A stretch of 64,000 bases of DNA from Sipunculus nudus (GCA_026874595.1 CM049319.1:15095601-15159600), one strand, 5' to 3'; positions 1 to 11,820 are shown, counted from the stretch's first letter. Notes: generated by a model from the sequence alone, not told the origin. Numbers and translations are program-made.

Positions 1-27
1 AAATAAATCAAGTTTAATTTATATAAA

Positions 28-3000
28 AAGGCCTACAAGCCTTATGCGAACCTGTGCATTGGGAAATACACCAGGTATAATGCTTCAATGCTGGACCATT
101 ACTTTTCATGTATATGAACTATGCAAGTACTAAACATTTTCAATAAGAAACAATTACACAAACATCACTGGTGAAATTCTGGCATGGGTGCACACAACAC
201 TAAAAAGATTGTAGCTGGCACCACCAGTCTTGTATACAACGAAGATATCAGAGATATATACATAAGCCCAATTTCAGACTGATATATCAAACCCCTCCTG
301 AGAAAAACGTGTGCAAAAGTCATGGTAGGTGGCGAAACCTGTCTTGTGAGCGAGAAAGCCAACAAAGACACATAGACAGGTCAAAATATTAGGCCAATAC
401 ATCAAACTTAGCTTGAGTCTGATGCATGGGGCTGACCAGGCTTAGGTGAGAAAGGCTGTTGCCCCGAGTGAACTGTGACAAATTGCTTGCTCAGACTACT
501 GCACTGAGTGAACTCATGACCTGCACCTGGCTAGACTGAGTGAACTTTTGACCTGTACCTGGCTGCACTGAGTGAACTCTTGACCTGTTGCATAATCTGA
601 CACAGTTGGCAGTCTGCCAAAGCTATAAATATAATGCAGCTACTGCACTGAGTAAACTCCTGACCCTTCCCTGGCTGCACTGAGTGAACTCTTGACCTGT
701 TGCCTAATCTGATACAGTTGGCAGTCTGCCAAAGCTATAAATAGATGCAGACTGACCTCTAGCCTGTTGCCAAATCTGAAATAGTAGCCACACCATTGCA
801 TAAGCTCATGCAGGGGCCCTGCCCTGAGGGGCTTGACACCCATGAAGTGATCACATGGTGCCCATGAGGTGTTCACATGTCACCCATGAGGTGATCACAT
901 GCCATGTGCTTGGCTGCACTTATTGAACTCTTGACCTATATCTGGCTGCACTGAATGAACTCTTGATCTGTCCCCAAATCTGAAACAGTTGGCAGTTTCT
1001 CATCCTATTTAAAGATACAGATTCAATCTTGGCCTGTTGGTATATCTGTTTACACATACTGAAAGACTTTGGTTAAAATTTCTTTTTTCAAGCCGACAAA
1101 TTCATAAACTTTTTATCAAAATATCTAGAATAATAAATAATGCTGTACTTTCATTGTTAAAGGTCCAATAGTTCTGCCAAAAATCATTCTAGTAAACTTG
1201 AACAAAAGCCACCTAAGAATAATTTTTGTGCAATGTTACAGAAGATGTAATTGAAATAATAATTTTGTAGAAGAACACTATTGCAGTCCTCAGTTTGAAA
1301 ATGACATAATAATGGCCATAAGACCAACTTAAGCTTTTCACAACTCAACCAAAAATCAACAAACTCAGTATATTCTGATATGATTGAAAAAAAACCATGT
1401 CCTAGGATAATTCTTTTGAAAAATTGAACAATTCAACTTGACAGTTTCATCATTAAGCTGAAAGAGGCTTAAATTATGAGGTTTTTTGCCCATAAAAAAC
1501 AGGTCAATGTAGGTGGCACCACTAAATCTACAACTTCAAATATGAGTCATGTGACCAACATTTGCACAATACCTGGTAATGCTAGCTTCTGTCATTTCTG
1601 AGAGTATTATGTCAGTATGCTTACTTGGCCGAATGACTGTTCAAATTTGTGTAACTCCATTAAAATTCATCAAATGCAAAACATTTGAACAAACTTGAGA
1701 GGGCTTGCCTCTGGGATCATTTATGTAAAATGTTTAACAATTTGGCTTGACCGTCTACAAGAAGACGACTTTTAAAATATTGTCAGCTTTTTCCTTATAA
1801 AATCTAAGTAAATGCAGATAGCAAAAAAATAAGCTGAATACCACAAAATTTGATATGTGACAGATTATTGCATAAAATCTGGGAATGGTAGCTCCTGCTA
1901 TTCCTGAGAAATTATGGATTAATGTACAGATGACCAATGACCCCCGTACATAAATAGGTCAATTCAGGTGGTGCCACCAATACCTGAATTTCATATATGA
2001 CTCATGTGACCAAAATTGAGGGAGATGGTAAAAAAGATTATTTCTGTGATATTGAACAATTTGGCTTGAGTGTTTCGGAGGAGAAGATTTTTAAAGGTTT
2101 TTTTTTAGCTTTTTCTCTATAAAATTTAAGAAAATTTTCAGATGGCTAATTTTTTTCATTAAATTTCATGATGCTAGCTCCAATCATTTTCAAAATAGTA
2201 TGGGTAAACGTACAGATTATAAACGCCACCACACCATCGCATTAGTTCACAGGTTCACTAAAAATTAATACAGATGCATATTGAATGCAAAATTGTAATA
2301 CAGATACATCTCACTGATGACAAAATCTTGAAATAATTTGACTATGGATACCAATTATTTATAATCCATGTACAGCCGTCTTTATATACCCACAGACAGC
2401 TGTATATATGTGATTGTAAACATTGCCTGGCATGAGGAATATCTAAAAATCATAAATCTACATTTTTTAAAAGCTTTTAAAAACATTCTTGTCAATATTA
2501 ACCATAGATAATCTGAAATCTAAATGTCTAGAGGCATGATGTAATGGATGCTGATAAACTGGTGCCAGTCTAGATGTATCTAGATGTATCTGTGTATCTG
2601 CTTCACACAGCTAACATATATGGTAAAATGACTCAATTGAACCTTTATAATTCAGCCAAAATTATAAGAATATTATAAGAATTAATCAGGGGATTATTCT
2701 GGTAAAATATTAAACAAATTGGCCTCAGTAGGGTCAGTCAAAAAATAATTTACAGGTTTATAACACATATGGGAAAATACAGCAAAATGACTAAGTTAAG
2801 CTTCCCATAACTCAGCCAAAAATCACTGAACCAAAACCATTTGAACAAACTTGAATTATCAACATCTAAGGATAATTTATGTGTGAGATTTAAGAATTTG
2901 GCCCAGTGGTTTTTGAGGAGAAGATCTTTGTAGCCACTGAGCTAAAATGGGCTGTTACAGCATATGACTAAATTCAGCTTCCCATAACTCAGCCAAAAGT

Positions 3001-3660
3001 CACTGAACTAAGACCAATTGAACAAACTTCAAAAAGCACTACCCTAGGATCATTTCTGTGCGATATTAAACTATTTGGCCATATGGTTTCAGAGAAGAAG
3101 TTTTTGTAGCCGTTAGTATGATACGGGCATTGATGACCCCCGTACAAAAAAGGTCGATGCAGGTGGCGCCACCAATACCTCAATTTCAGATATGTCTCAT
3201 GTGAACAACACTGGCATAAAATTTGGTGATGATAGCTCCAGCCCTTTTCTGAGATTGTAATTTTAGTATGCTTTTATGGACAGATGACTAAGTTCAACTT
3301 CATGTAACTCGGCCAAAAATCACCGAACTTAAACCATTCGAACAAACTTGAGAAATATTATTCCAGGAATCATTTCTGTGAAATATTGGACAATTTGGCT
3401 GAACAGTTTTGGAGAAGAAGATTTTTAAAGCTTTTTTAGCTTTTTCCTTATAAAATCTAAGAAAATGCAGTTAGTCAAAAAATAAGCAAAATCCGATATA
3501 GTTTTTTAGATGACTAATTTTTTGCATAAAATTTCGTGATGCTACCTCTTGCCGTTTTCAAGATAGTATGGGTTAACGTACAGACGACGGACGACGGCCG
3601 ACGGACGACGGACGCCGGACGACGCCACACCATCGCATAAGCTGACAGGTTCGCTAACAA
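28..3660 (+). repeat. Large modular interspersed element, copy 1
   Basis: Starts with AAGGCCTACAAGCC then TATGCGAACCTGTGCATTGG, and ends with a GACGG-rich tract followed by CATCGCATAAGCTGACAGG and TTCGCTA. The same start and end bound the copies at 26908-31710 and 32595-36792. The terminal 11-mer GCGAACCTGTG recurs inverted at the other end, so the ends are weakly inverted. The body is non-coding: a tandem zone (about 430-1000) of CTGCACTGAGTGAACTCTTG units and CCCATGAGGTGATCACATG units, then several diverged modules of about 300 bp (AACTCAGCCAAAAATCAC, GAACAAACTTGAGAG). A second end-like sequence lies inside at about 2225-2260, suggesting nested or serially joined copies. Probably non-autonomous; class not determined. 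Confidence 0.85.
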
Positions 3661-3813
3661 TATGTCAGGATAACATATAATGTTTATTTTCAAAACAATG
3701 CGTATCCAAGATCATAATGTTGGCTGTTTGTGAAGGCTTGCAAGGTGCATGGTGGGGTGAATGTTTTCCTGATGAAAATTCTTTTTCTTGTTAGTAAAGA
3801 CATTGTGTGTAAT

Positions 3814-3815
<2 letters not shown>

Positions 3816-3861
<46 letters not shown>
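3816..3861. repeat. (GA)n microsatellite
   Basis: Pure GA run of about 23 repeats. A shorter, interrupted GA tract sits at the equivalent place in unit 2 (14817-14842), so the microsatellite predates the duplication. Confidence 0.97.
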
Positions 3862-3862
<1 letters not shown>

Positions 3863-3914
3863 GCATCACAAAGGTTCACAGAACTTCTCTAGGTAAACTA
3901 TTTGTACAAAGTTA

Positions 3915-4040
3915 TTAGGGAGCTGGCACTGGTGAGCGACCGGTCAGCCTCTCTCGTGTACTTACGGCTGACCATTCTGAACTGGACGTGATCCTTTGAA
4001 CTTTATTGACGGTACTGGTGACGTACAGAGTGTATACCTT
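3915..4040 (-). promoter_or_regulatory. Conserved island A-, unit 1
   Basis: GC-richer island conserved at 14890-15030 and, inverted, at 11821-12000, 13300-13465 and 22264-22441. It contains GAGCGACCGGTCAGCC, CTTACGGC and the shared core TGACCATTCTGAACT (3969-3983). Read on the minus strand this is AGTTCA-GAA-TGGTCA, a DR3-type arrangement. Island conservation and motif are visible; regulatory function is inferred. Confidence 0.45.
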
Positions 4041-4715
4041 TGGTCAGAGCACGTTCACCACAACGACAAGTACTTCAACAATATTTTTATTTTATCCTCT
4101 GAATGTATTTTTCGGTTCACTGATGATGACAGTTTTCATGATACTTTAACAAATGGACAGGTCCTCATATCAAACGACCAATGGTTAGTAGCGCCGACCC
4201 TAGGAGCACACCTGCTTAAACTATGACTTAGTATCACCTGAGAACTTTAGGTCTGAGAGAAAGGAGAAAAGGTGTCTCTATTAACTAATTAATTAATGTC
4301 TTTTAAAAAACTTTCTGAAGATGTCATTAATTTATGCATTTGATTTTCATAACTGACACAAATATTAGCGTAGATGAAACCTCATTTTTTTTCTTTTCAT
4401 CTGTAATTAAATCATTTGTCTAAAGAGAACAACAGGTGATATAGCTAAAGTATGTGTATTTGATAAAAATGCGTACAAAATAAAAAAAATATCGGTTACA
4501 CCACCAGTCTCCTTGAACGGATAAATCATCGATATTCAATACGCATAACAAATCCACATATTAAAAGGCACAACATTTTCTTGATATAAATGATTGTACT
4601 TGCAGTTATACACGCAGAATATATAAGTACCCATGCATTCAAACTATACAAATTAATTATACAGACAATCAAATTATTGATATGTAAAAAGCCCAGCACA
4701 ACTGTTAACGACGTT

Positions 4716-4880
4716 TGCCTTTAAACCTCATACCCCTATCGGTTATTATAGACTCGTCCGTTACTCAGTGACGATATACCATCTGGGTGTCATCAGGTAC
4801 AGTGCTGGAAACCCCCTTTTCAAGTTCAGCGACCTCTATGAACGCAGGAGACGGACCTGCAAGCTACAGAAGCCACTTAG
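4716..4880 (+). promoter_or_regulatory. Conserved island F1
   Basis: Pairs with 5909-6060 in the same unit (shared CCCCTATCG, TTATAGACTCGTCC/TTATGGACTAGTCC, AAACCCCC and ATGAACGCAG). Carries GGAAACCCCC (4807-4816, kappaB-like) 13 bp before a variant of the shared core, CGACCTCTATGAACG (4830-4844). I see no clear unit 2 counterpart. Confidence 0.4.
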
Positions 4881-5182
4881 AAGCGGTCTGCATGAATTTT
4901 CAACACAGGAAAACATGGGGTTGAGGGGATGATTTTCATACTGCGTCATATTCTGTATACCATCATTCCGAAAAAAATGGGAATTTTAATACCATTTAAA
5001 GAATTTGAGACATATTTGGATAAAACTTATAACATAGAAGTCACCTGTGCGTAATAGAACATACAATTAATAATTATGCTCTTTTATATGCATTAAGTTA
5101 TTGTTTACTTTTATATATAATTCATACCTATTTCCCTGTGATGCAGTCATGGTGTTTATATTAGTAAAACTTGTATAACGTG

Positions 5183-5389
5183 CAGAAGTGGATCCGGCGG
5201 GGGGGGGGGGGTCCGGACCCCCCCCCCCCCCCTTTACAATCAGAAACGTTTTTTAAGGGCTTCAGGCAAAATTTTGCGGTCTGGACCCCCCTTTTCCAGA
5301 ACGGGGGACCTTTTTTTTAGGGTTTTCATTAGTCCTCCTGGGTTGGACCCCCCCCCCTTTTTTTTTTCTTAATCCTGGATCCGCCCTTG
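5183..5389. mobile_element. Candidate degenerate non-autonomous hAT element
   Basis: Begins CAGAAGTGGATCCGG and ends CCTGGATCCGCCCTTG. The reverse complement of the end (CAAGGGCGGATCCAGG) matches the start over GGATCC and flanking bases and resembles common hAT terminal repeats. The interior is long G and C runs plus repeated TGGACCCCCC. Flanks ATAACGTG and ACGCGTTT are not a clean 8-bp duplication, so the call is tentative. Confidence 0.5.
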
Positions 5390-5908
5390 ACGCGTTTTCC
5401 ACATTAAGTGCATTTGATTCTAATTTTCTATCAGCACCAGTTTGTATATTATTCCTCCAATTTGATGCAAGCGCTACTGCATTTTGCTACAAGATCAGTG
5501 CTTTGGAACGCATCATGTTTACAACACTCAATACAGATCTCTACAGCTTGCTTCAGTTATAGGCAGAAATATATGACAATATAAATCCAAGTAAAATATC
5601 ATATAATATCAATAAAAATAAAATATCAGTCACAAACCTTTTATAAAAAAAAAATAGCAAAATAGGTAAGATCACTCAAAGGGGTGGCGAAATAAAGCGT
5701 GTATGCCCGGCCACGTATTGCGGAAGAGAAAATTGCGTTGATCAAATTACAAAACACCATTCAGGTATATGACCTTCTGACGCACTGTCAAGCATACTTT
5801 TCAAATATATAAACACGCGCAATTCTAACAAAAAAAAATAAATTTCTTTAAAAGTTAAAAAAATATATGAGAGAGTAAACTATTAACAAATGAAGCCAAA
5901 ATGGAGCG

Positions 5909-6060
5909 CGTTTGTTTAACCTGAATCCCCTATCGCAGATTATGGACTAGTCCGGTTTTCTTTTGCAGAGCAGACGATAAGGGTCAAGAGGTGCATTGCC
6001 GTAAACCCCCCTCTGCAAGGGCAACAACCTGCATGAACGCAGACGGTGTCTAGACCTTTC
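5909..6060 (+). promoter_or_regulatory. Conserved island F2
   Basis: Diverged direct copy of F1 (about two thirds identical by eye). Contains AAACCCCCC and the degraded core CAACCTGCATGAACG (6025-6039). A 76-codon plus-strand open frame over it (6046-6276) has no coding character. Confidence 0.35.
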
Positions 6061-6611
6061 GGAACTACTGATCTAAATGTTATTTTTAGTGTTTGGATCC
6101 AGAGAAGCCAAGTGACTTTTATGATCCCAACAGCCCTAGCAAGAGACAAGGTTGTGGACGGGGATACCACTTACCAGGAACGATTCTTGAATTCACTTCA
6201 TTCCCGTTTGATTGCATGGACGTACTTTTGGTATATAAATATTTCACGCTCGAAACAATGGAACATGTATTTTTAAATCAAATACTGTCCAATACTTTAA
6301 TGTCATGATGTATTTTAGGAATTTCTAAAGTTGTTCATTCACACATTATCTATCGTTACTTTCTCCTACTGAACCACATTACTGTATACCAGTGTATACA
6401 GAGTTGTGTCGAAGTCCAGGTAACCGATGTGAAAGTCTCCATACAACCGAGTCTCGACACGAGCGATAATAATTTATAATTTAAATGAACATATTTACAT
6501 GCATGAAGTGAATAGACAATTTAGCTAAAGTGTATTTCTCCTATTGTTTATCGATAGGAATAGAATAAATGTAAGATGTATGAATACAAATTGACTATTT
6601 AGAGGTCACTG

Positions 6612-6700
6612 ACTGACTTAGAATGTCGATGTCAGAGAAAGAAGTCTTCCAATTGGATGAATCCGCTGACATATTGGAAATCCCCCCCCCCCCCCCCCGC
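6612..6700 (-). promoter_or_regulatory. Conserved island C-, unit 1 (kappaB-like)
   Basis: Matches 16222-16365 over GGTCACTGACTG, AGAATGTCGATGTCA, GAAAGAAGTCTTCCA and TATTGGAAATCCCC. GGAAATCCCC (6676-6685) is the reverse complement of GGGGATTTCC, and TATTGGAAAT also occurs inverted in the C+ islands. A C run follows directly. The 68-codon open frame here continues through the C run and is not conserved as protein. Confidence 0.45.
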
Positions 6701-7059
6701 GTATTATTGAAGAAAATGGTGAAAAAAGTGTCACGACAACATTACCAATCATTCAGTGCTCTATACACCAGAGTATACTCTCTATCTAATTTTAAAAAGC
6801 ATGTGTGTGGGCGTGTATGTTTTCAATAAAAAATCAAAGAATTTATACATTTACTGTAAAATGTATGTCAGTGTCGCATTATCAAGTTTGATTTGTATAT
6901 TATAGAGATAGAAATTAATGTGAGAAATATGACATCACTTAAAATCTAGAAATTAATTTTTGCAGATGGACTTTCCCCGCGTGCAGAATTGCGTACATAG
7001 GGGCCTATCTGTATAGCGCTGCGAAGAAATCAATGCATGTATGCTTTCTCTGAGCAATT

Positions 7060-7330
7060 CCCACTTTTCCTTCTGCAGACCTTCAGGTCTCGTGTCTTTT
7101 TGTCCTTTGTATATTTACACAATAGTTACAGACCTACAGTTCATCTAAGTGCGCCAGTACCATAAAGATTATTTAATGAGTTCAAGCTGGTCAGGCTTGG
7201 GTGCGGCCACAGGGAACTGCGGGTCCCCGATGACGTCATTGTACCGACCCTCTTTCCGCCAATGGATCCGCCCATTTAGGTGGAGGCTTGTCGTCTGCTG
7301 TGAAATGTCCAGGCATGGAGATGGTCATCT
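7060..7330 (-). promoter_or_regulatory. Conserved island B-, unit 1 (CRE, DR3-like core)
   Basis: Reverse-complement relative of the B+ islands at 8767, 18465 and 24690, and direct relative of 17095-17350. Contains GACCTTCAGGTCTCGTGTC with TTTTTGTCC, the core AGTTCAAGCTGGTCA (7179-7193), GGGTCCCCG, TGACGTCA (7231-7238) and CTTTCCGCCAATGGATCC. The order core, CRE, CCAAT-like is kept in B islands. A 70-codon plus-strand frame overlaps, but unit 2 shifts frame and stops in it, so I read the island as non-coding. Confidence 0.5.
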
Positions 7331-8249
7331 GTACTCAATAGATCATGACAGTGCTTGCTGATGGAGCGGTATACAAAACATCTCACGCATTAAAACGGCG
7401 CTGCGCTATTTAAGATATACATAAATCCATATATCACGTGTCCACCAACCAAATGACTTCAGAAATTTACCAAAGAAAAAAAAATCTGCAGTATTAAAAA
7501 CTATTATGAGGCTTAATATTATAATAGCATACAGGGCGGCAATGAGCGAATATAGGCTCAGTATTAATAAAATAATGTAATTATATTTTATATTTATTTA
7601 AACAGACATGCACGGAATTTTCTATATTAAACAAAAATGAACATATCAAATTTGAACTCTGATTTTGAAGGAATAAGCACAACACTCAAATATGATTACA
7701 CAGAGTTTTTTTTATGTCAGCTTTATTGTGCCTGTTATGATTTAATACATTTTGTTAATACATGACGTCTAAATCTTTATCATTATAATCATGCTGGGAT
7801 TCAAGCTAATCATAGAGTGGCCATGAATTTTCTTTTAAATTTGGTAAAAGTCGTCCCTCCAATAAAAAGTGTAGTGTTTTTTTATTTTGTTTAAAACAGT
7901 TGTGGATAAATTTTAGATCAGCAAGGTCAAAATATATTTTTTAATATTCAAATTTCATCATTTTGTCCTAAAATACATGTAATTGTACATAAGTAAATAG
8001 GCCTTTTTGTTTTAAAGTTGATTAGCTTAGACTGCTACATATAAAGAATAACATTTCCTCGCTAAAGTTCTTAAAGTTATAATGGATTTTCCTGTTAATT
8101 AACAAAGTGCTCATCACATAAGCCTATACTTTTATCACCCGAGGAATACAGATACATACAATATGCAGCCGGAAAATTTAAATGTATGCATGGGAACGAA
8201 AGGACACAAAAAAAAACCAGACTCATATCATATAAAAATTCCAGAGTGC

Positions 8250-8675
8250 GCCCGTACTGCGATGCCGATGACGAAAAAACTTGTTAACTTGCATAACTGG
8301 GAAACTGGTTAAAACGGTCCAAATGACCGAAATCGCAAGTAAAAGGGCTTTGCGTCCTCGAAGTAAAGTCGTTCACAAGGATCGAGTTAAGCTCTCGAAT
8401 GGCATGGCTGGGTCTCCGCTGCTGGGATCGGTAGAGGGAATGCGGGTAGCTTCGGGCTTTGTGGCTGTGGGTGCTGTAGCTTTCTAACAAGGACTTTAAC
8501 CCTGGAGAGAAGAGGGCGCCCCCTATGGCTCCTTGCTTGGCTTGGCGTGGCACTGCGACTGTTGGCTCAGAGAACGTGCTTAAGGAGCGCACAGGGCTGA
8601 GGTCTTGACCGCAGCAACCTGTAGCTGCTCGATGAGCGTAAACTTCTTTTGGCTTGGCTTTGGCCCGTACTGCGA
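8250..8675. mobile_element. 400-bp GC-rich insertion with 13-bp direct repeats
   Basis: GCCCGTACTGCGA occurs at 8250-8262 and again at 8663-8675. The 400 bp between them is much richer in GC than its surroundings and has no equivalent in unit 2, where the flanks run together near 18400. This fits an insertion with a 13-bp target duplication. It lacks an obvious poly(A) tail or terminal inverted repeats. A 102-codon minus-strand frame spans it; it did not match any family I know. Confidence 0.5.
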
Positions 8676-8690
8676 GCGGGTAAATCTAAC

Positions 8691-8756
8691 TAGACTGGTA
8701 CCCCGCTCTATAATTATGCTTGGCTGAGGGCCATTATAGAGCAGGGTACCAGTCTA
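8691..8756. mobile_element. 66-bp palindromic insert with 9-bp direct repeats
   Basis: Arms 8691-8714 and 8733-8756 are 24-bp inverted repeats (TAGACTGGTACCC... and ...GGGTACCAGTCTA) with one mismatch that becomes a G-U pair in RNA. The loop is 18 bp. AAATCTAAC lies immediately left (8682-8690) and right (8757-8765), as expected for a target duplication. Absent from unit 2. It looks like a minimal foldback or MITE remnant. Confidence 0.75.
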
Positions 8757-8766
8757 AAATCTAACC

Positions 8767-8985
8767 AGCAGTGTAGCCTCGACTTGAGGGGGCGAATCCA
8801 TTTTTCACTCAGAGTGTGTGCATGTAAAATGACGTCATGGGGACACGCTCCTTCTGCTGACTAAACCTGACCATCAGGAACTTCCACATTTAGCTCGTTT
8901 ACACCGTTGTACCCAAGATGTACTTTAACTGTAAAGAGAATATTCCGAGGACACAAGGATCAGAGACCTCAAACTCCGATTAAAA
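8767..8985 (+). promoter_or_regulatory. Conserved island B+, unit 1
   Basis: Aligned with 18465-18672 and 24690-24925, and inverted relative to 7060-7330. Contains GCCTCGACTTGAGG, GGCGAATCCATTTTTC, TGACGTCA (8830-8837), GGGGACACGCTCC, the variant core TGACCATCAGGAACT (8868-8882), GAATATTCCGAGG and AGGATCAGAGACCTCA. The island is GC-richer than its AT-rich flanks. Confidence 0.5.
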
Positions 8986-9599
8986 GATTCAATACAGAGT
9001 GAATAAGTCATGTGTTAGCGCACATGCAGCATCAGACGCCTTGAAAATTATGAAGAGAACTTTATTACAATAAATTTACTGTACCTGTTTCCTTCTTATT
9101 GTTATTATAATTTCCATTATTTTCGGCTTAAAAGTTCTCAAATTCATATGTACAAACAACTAAAACTTTATACACACTAGCATTTTTTTCACACACAGAA
9201 AAAATAAGAAGACTCTCGCCTTTTTGAGCTGCATGATAAATGCGTATAGATATACAAATATTGTCGCGTTCTTAACATAAAGAATTATATCTTTCTATTA
9301 TATATATGTTTTTCTTTAAAATGATAATGTACATATAGAATTTTTTTTTTATCTAATTGTGATATTTTTCTTTATGCACTGGGTTCTGGAAATGACTTAT
9401 GAAAAATAAAGTGTCTGTATTTATTCAGAAAAGCCCTCGTGAATTGCATTTTTAAGAACTATAATGGACAAATAAACTTAAGCCTTACAATTTAAATTTT
9501 TTAAGTATTTAAGAGGAAAGTTATGCAAAAATTCGTTGTCAGTTTCTACTCAGGACCTAAAAAAAACACTATTTTCAGGACATGACAAGCATTTGTATA

Positions 9600-9790
9600 T
9601 GGCTGACATTAGAGTATTTCCAATACGTCATTGCGTGGGCGGTGAGACTCCGCCATGCTTTCGAACTACATTGACTCGTCTGTTAGTATATGCGATTATC
9701 CTTGAAAGGGGTGGCAGCTCCTCTGGTGATTCTTTTCCCCGTTTGTACCGGAGAATGACCGATCTGAACTGCACCTATAACAAGCATTAA
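9600..9790 (+). promoter_or_regulatory. Conserved island C+, unit 1
   Basis: Aligned with 19195-19385 and 25790-26010. Contains TATTTCCAATACGTCA (kappaB-like site degraded here), GCGTGGGCG (9633-9641, a perfect EGR-type 9-mer), GACTCGTCTGTTAGTATA, AAAGGGGTGGCAGCTC and the exact core TGACCGATCTGAACT (9756-9770). The overlapping 84-codon frame is broken by indels between copies, arguing against protein constraint. Confidence 0.5.
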
Positions 9791-9882
9791 ATGTGCATTT
9801 CCGTCTGAATAATAAAAAAGGAAAGAAAAGAAAAATGCTCTTGTGAGACATGGAAACAGTTTAGTCTGTATATATCCATGTT

Positions 9883-10040
9883 GGAGCCCGTCTGCGGATC
9901 TAGCCCATCTGCCGATGGGCTTGGCCCTTATGAGGATCCGTTATTGGGCTGCCCATCTGCAGATGGACAGCCCCATAACGAATTTGATACCATGCACTTT
10001 CTGGCCCGTCTGCAGATGCATGGGCTTGGCCAAATAACCG
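9883..10040. mobile_element. Palindrome-rich insertion
   Basis: Unit 1 carries about 150 bp here that unit 2 lacks (near 19465-19480). It begins around TTGGAGCCCGTCTGC and ends GCATGGGCTTGGCCAA, loosely inverted ends. Its centre is a 42-bp imperfect palindrome (9939-9980) around the perfect CCATCTGCAGATGG (9953-9966), and GTCTGCAGATGCATGG recurs at the right. Probably a small foldback transposon. Confidence 0.5.
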
Positions 10041-10316
10041 ATTTTAGATAAAGATACGTATCGCATGGTTAAAAAGTAAGAACTCAAAGGCCAATATAAT
10101 ATTTTATCAACGTTGTTTTGCATTTGTGAAATTACAGGACGTATAAAGTTACAGGATTGGGTATGATTATGTTAACGTGTATACTTCATGTTGTAATACA
10201 GTAATGTTTTAACTTTTTATCAGATCACTATATACCTATTTTATGGAATGCTCTAGTATACAGTAACCATTGACTATACTTTATACAATCCACCAGATAA
10301 ATTCAAAGTCTGTGAG

Positions 10317-10350
10317 GTATGTGTGTGTATGTGTGTGTAGGTGTGTAGAA
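10317..10350. repeat. (TG)n microsatellite
   Basis: Imperfect TG/TATG run. A similar TG tract at 19763-19800 occupies the matching position in unit 2. Confidence 0.85.
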
Positions 10351-10494
10351 TGATATACTTTAACTAATCCCTATATACTTATACACAGTCACACAGAAAA
10401 ACAAACTTGTACTGCCGACGAACATATCATGCTTCAAAGGACAAAACATGTGTCAATGGGATTTGTGGTTTTCCGTTGAACTAATCTACAACCA

Positions 10495-10690
10495 TTTTTA
10501 TTGTCTGAAAATGGGAACACAGTGAACTGACAAAGAGACAGGAAACGATCCGACTGTCCTGAAGACAATATTACACCAGGTCAAAATATAAACTCATTTT
10601 TTTTCTCGAGTACGCGCAGTTCACAGCGGTCAGCTTCCTCCCCTCCACACCTCAACAATAATAGACTCGTCCAGTGAGGTCATCTAACAG
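10495..10690 (+). promoter_or_regulatory. Conserved island D+, unit 1
   Basis: Matches 20050-20225 over GAACTGACAAA, GAAACGATCCGACTGTCCT, AAGACAATATTACACCAGG, TACGCGCAGTTCAC and GACTCGTC. The exact core in reverse orientation is AGTTCACAGCGGTCA (10618-10632), followed by TAATAGACTCGTCC. Confidence 0.5.
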
Positions 10691-11064
10691 GTCCACATCA
10701 GCTGTATTAGTGGCTTAAAAGTGTAAGGATGTACAAAAAGCCTGTTAGCTGCGCGAATTAACGCACAAAATCTATGACCGCGAATAATTCGCACACCACC
10801 AAGGCATAAAAATCCACTGGATCCACCCATTTATCGGGTTCGTCAATTGAACTAAAATTTGAAATTGAAATAGGTAGTTTTTTTTCGTAATCTTGTGGCC
10901 CACAGACGGGCACGGGCACGAACATAACCTCTTTCACGGGGCGATAAATGCCAGAATTGAGAGGAATCGTGACTGGAATGTTTTTTGTATCCAATATTTA
11001 AAAAAAAAATAAATAAAAAAACATGAAATATTGCTGATATTATGGACATATATTACTACAATTA

Positions 11065-11415
11065 TTCATATGGTTACTTTTTCCTTCAGAGAGAAAACGA
11101 GAGATCTTTAGGATATCCCCTCCAATTCCGCCAAAACAATAGAAAATAATTCAGGATTTTCACATAAATATAATATTATAACTGTGAGAACGATGCATCT
11201 GAGAGAGGATTTCAAGTTTCAGGAAATTCCATCTAGTGTAACATAAGGGTTAAACTAATGGCATGGGCAGGGTGGCCACGAAATGGTTGGACATCCGGAG
11301 ACGCGTCCACAAAACCTGAGCTCGGTGCATGAAGGTCACGACGCTCATAATTCTGGAAATCCCCTTTCAAATGCAGCCACGTGACCCGAGCGTACTCTGG
11401 CTGATTGAATCTACA
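11065..11415 (-). promoter_or_regulatory. Conserved island E, unit 1 (kappaB, E-box)
   Basis: The longest conserved block, matching 21015-21375 and in part 23505-23670. Left half: TTTTTCCTTC, GAGAAAACGAGAG, GGATATCCCCTCCAATTCCG and AAAATAATTCAGGATTTTC. Right half: GGAGACGCGTC, a degraded core GGTGCATGAAGGTCA (11324-11338), GGAAATCCCC (11355-11364) and GCAGCCACGTGACCC with a CACGTG E-box. A minus-strand frame of 63 codons (11233-11424) partly persists in unit 2, but the differences fall at all codon positions, so coding is not favoured. Confidence 0.5.
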
Positions 11416-11820
11416 TGGAATCAAGCGTTAACTTAAACACACCCTTGGATCTTCTTTTTCCCCAAAAATATTATTTTATATCTTAAAAATGTTAAGTATC
11501 GAATGCCAATATACTACACAAAATATATAAATATAAAATTGTGTATAGTATTTTCAGATTCGATGCTTAATATTTTCGTAAATACAAGTTTTACAAATAT
11601 AATACTGAAGCATACTTATAACTGGGTTTTCGGTTTCTTTGACAGCATTAACGATTAACCTTGTCATTTATGCATGGTTACACTGAGATTTCTCGCCTCT
11701 GAAGAGTGCACAGCGGAACAAGATCAAAACGAGGTGCAAAAGTTCAACGGTTGGGATGACAACGATACCATTTTTGACCGAATTTATGGAAGGGGGGGGG
11801 GTCAACCCCTTTACAGCTCG

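Noticed and set aside
8284-8592. 102-codon minus frame in the GC-rich insertion, considered as a histone or other known protein
   Set aside because: No histone or other family motif could be matched in any of the frames I read.
11233-11424. 63-codon minus frame over island E
   Set aside because: Partly shared with unit 2, but substitutions are spread over all codon positions and the ends differ. No family recognised.
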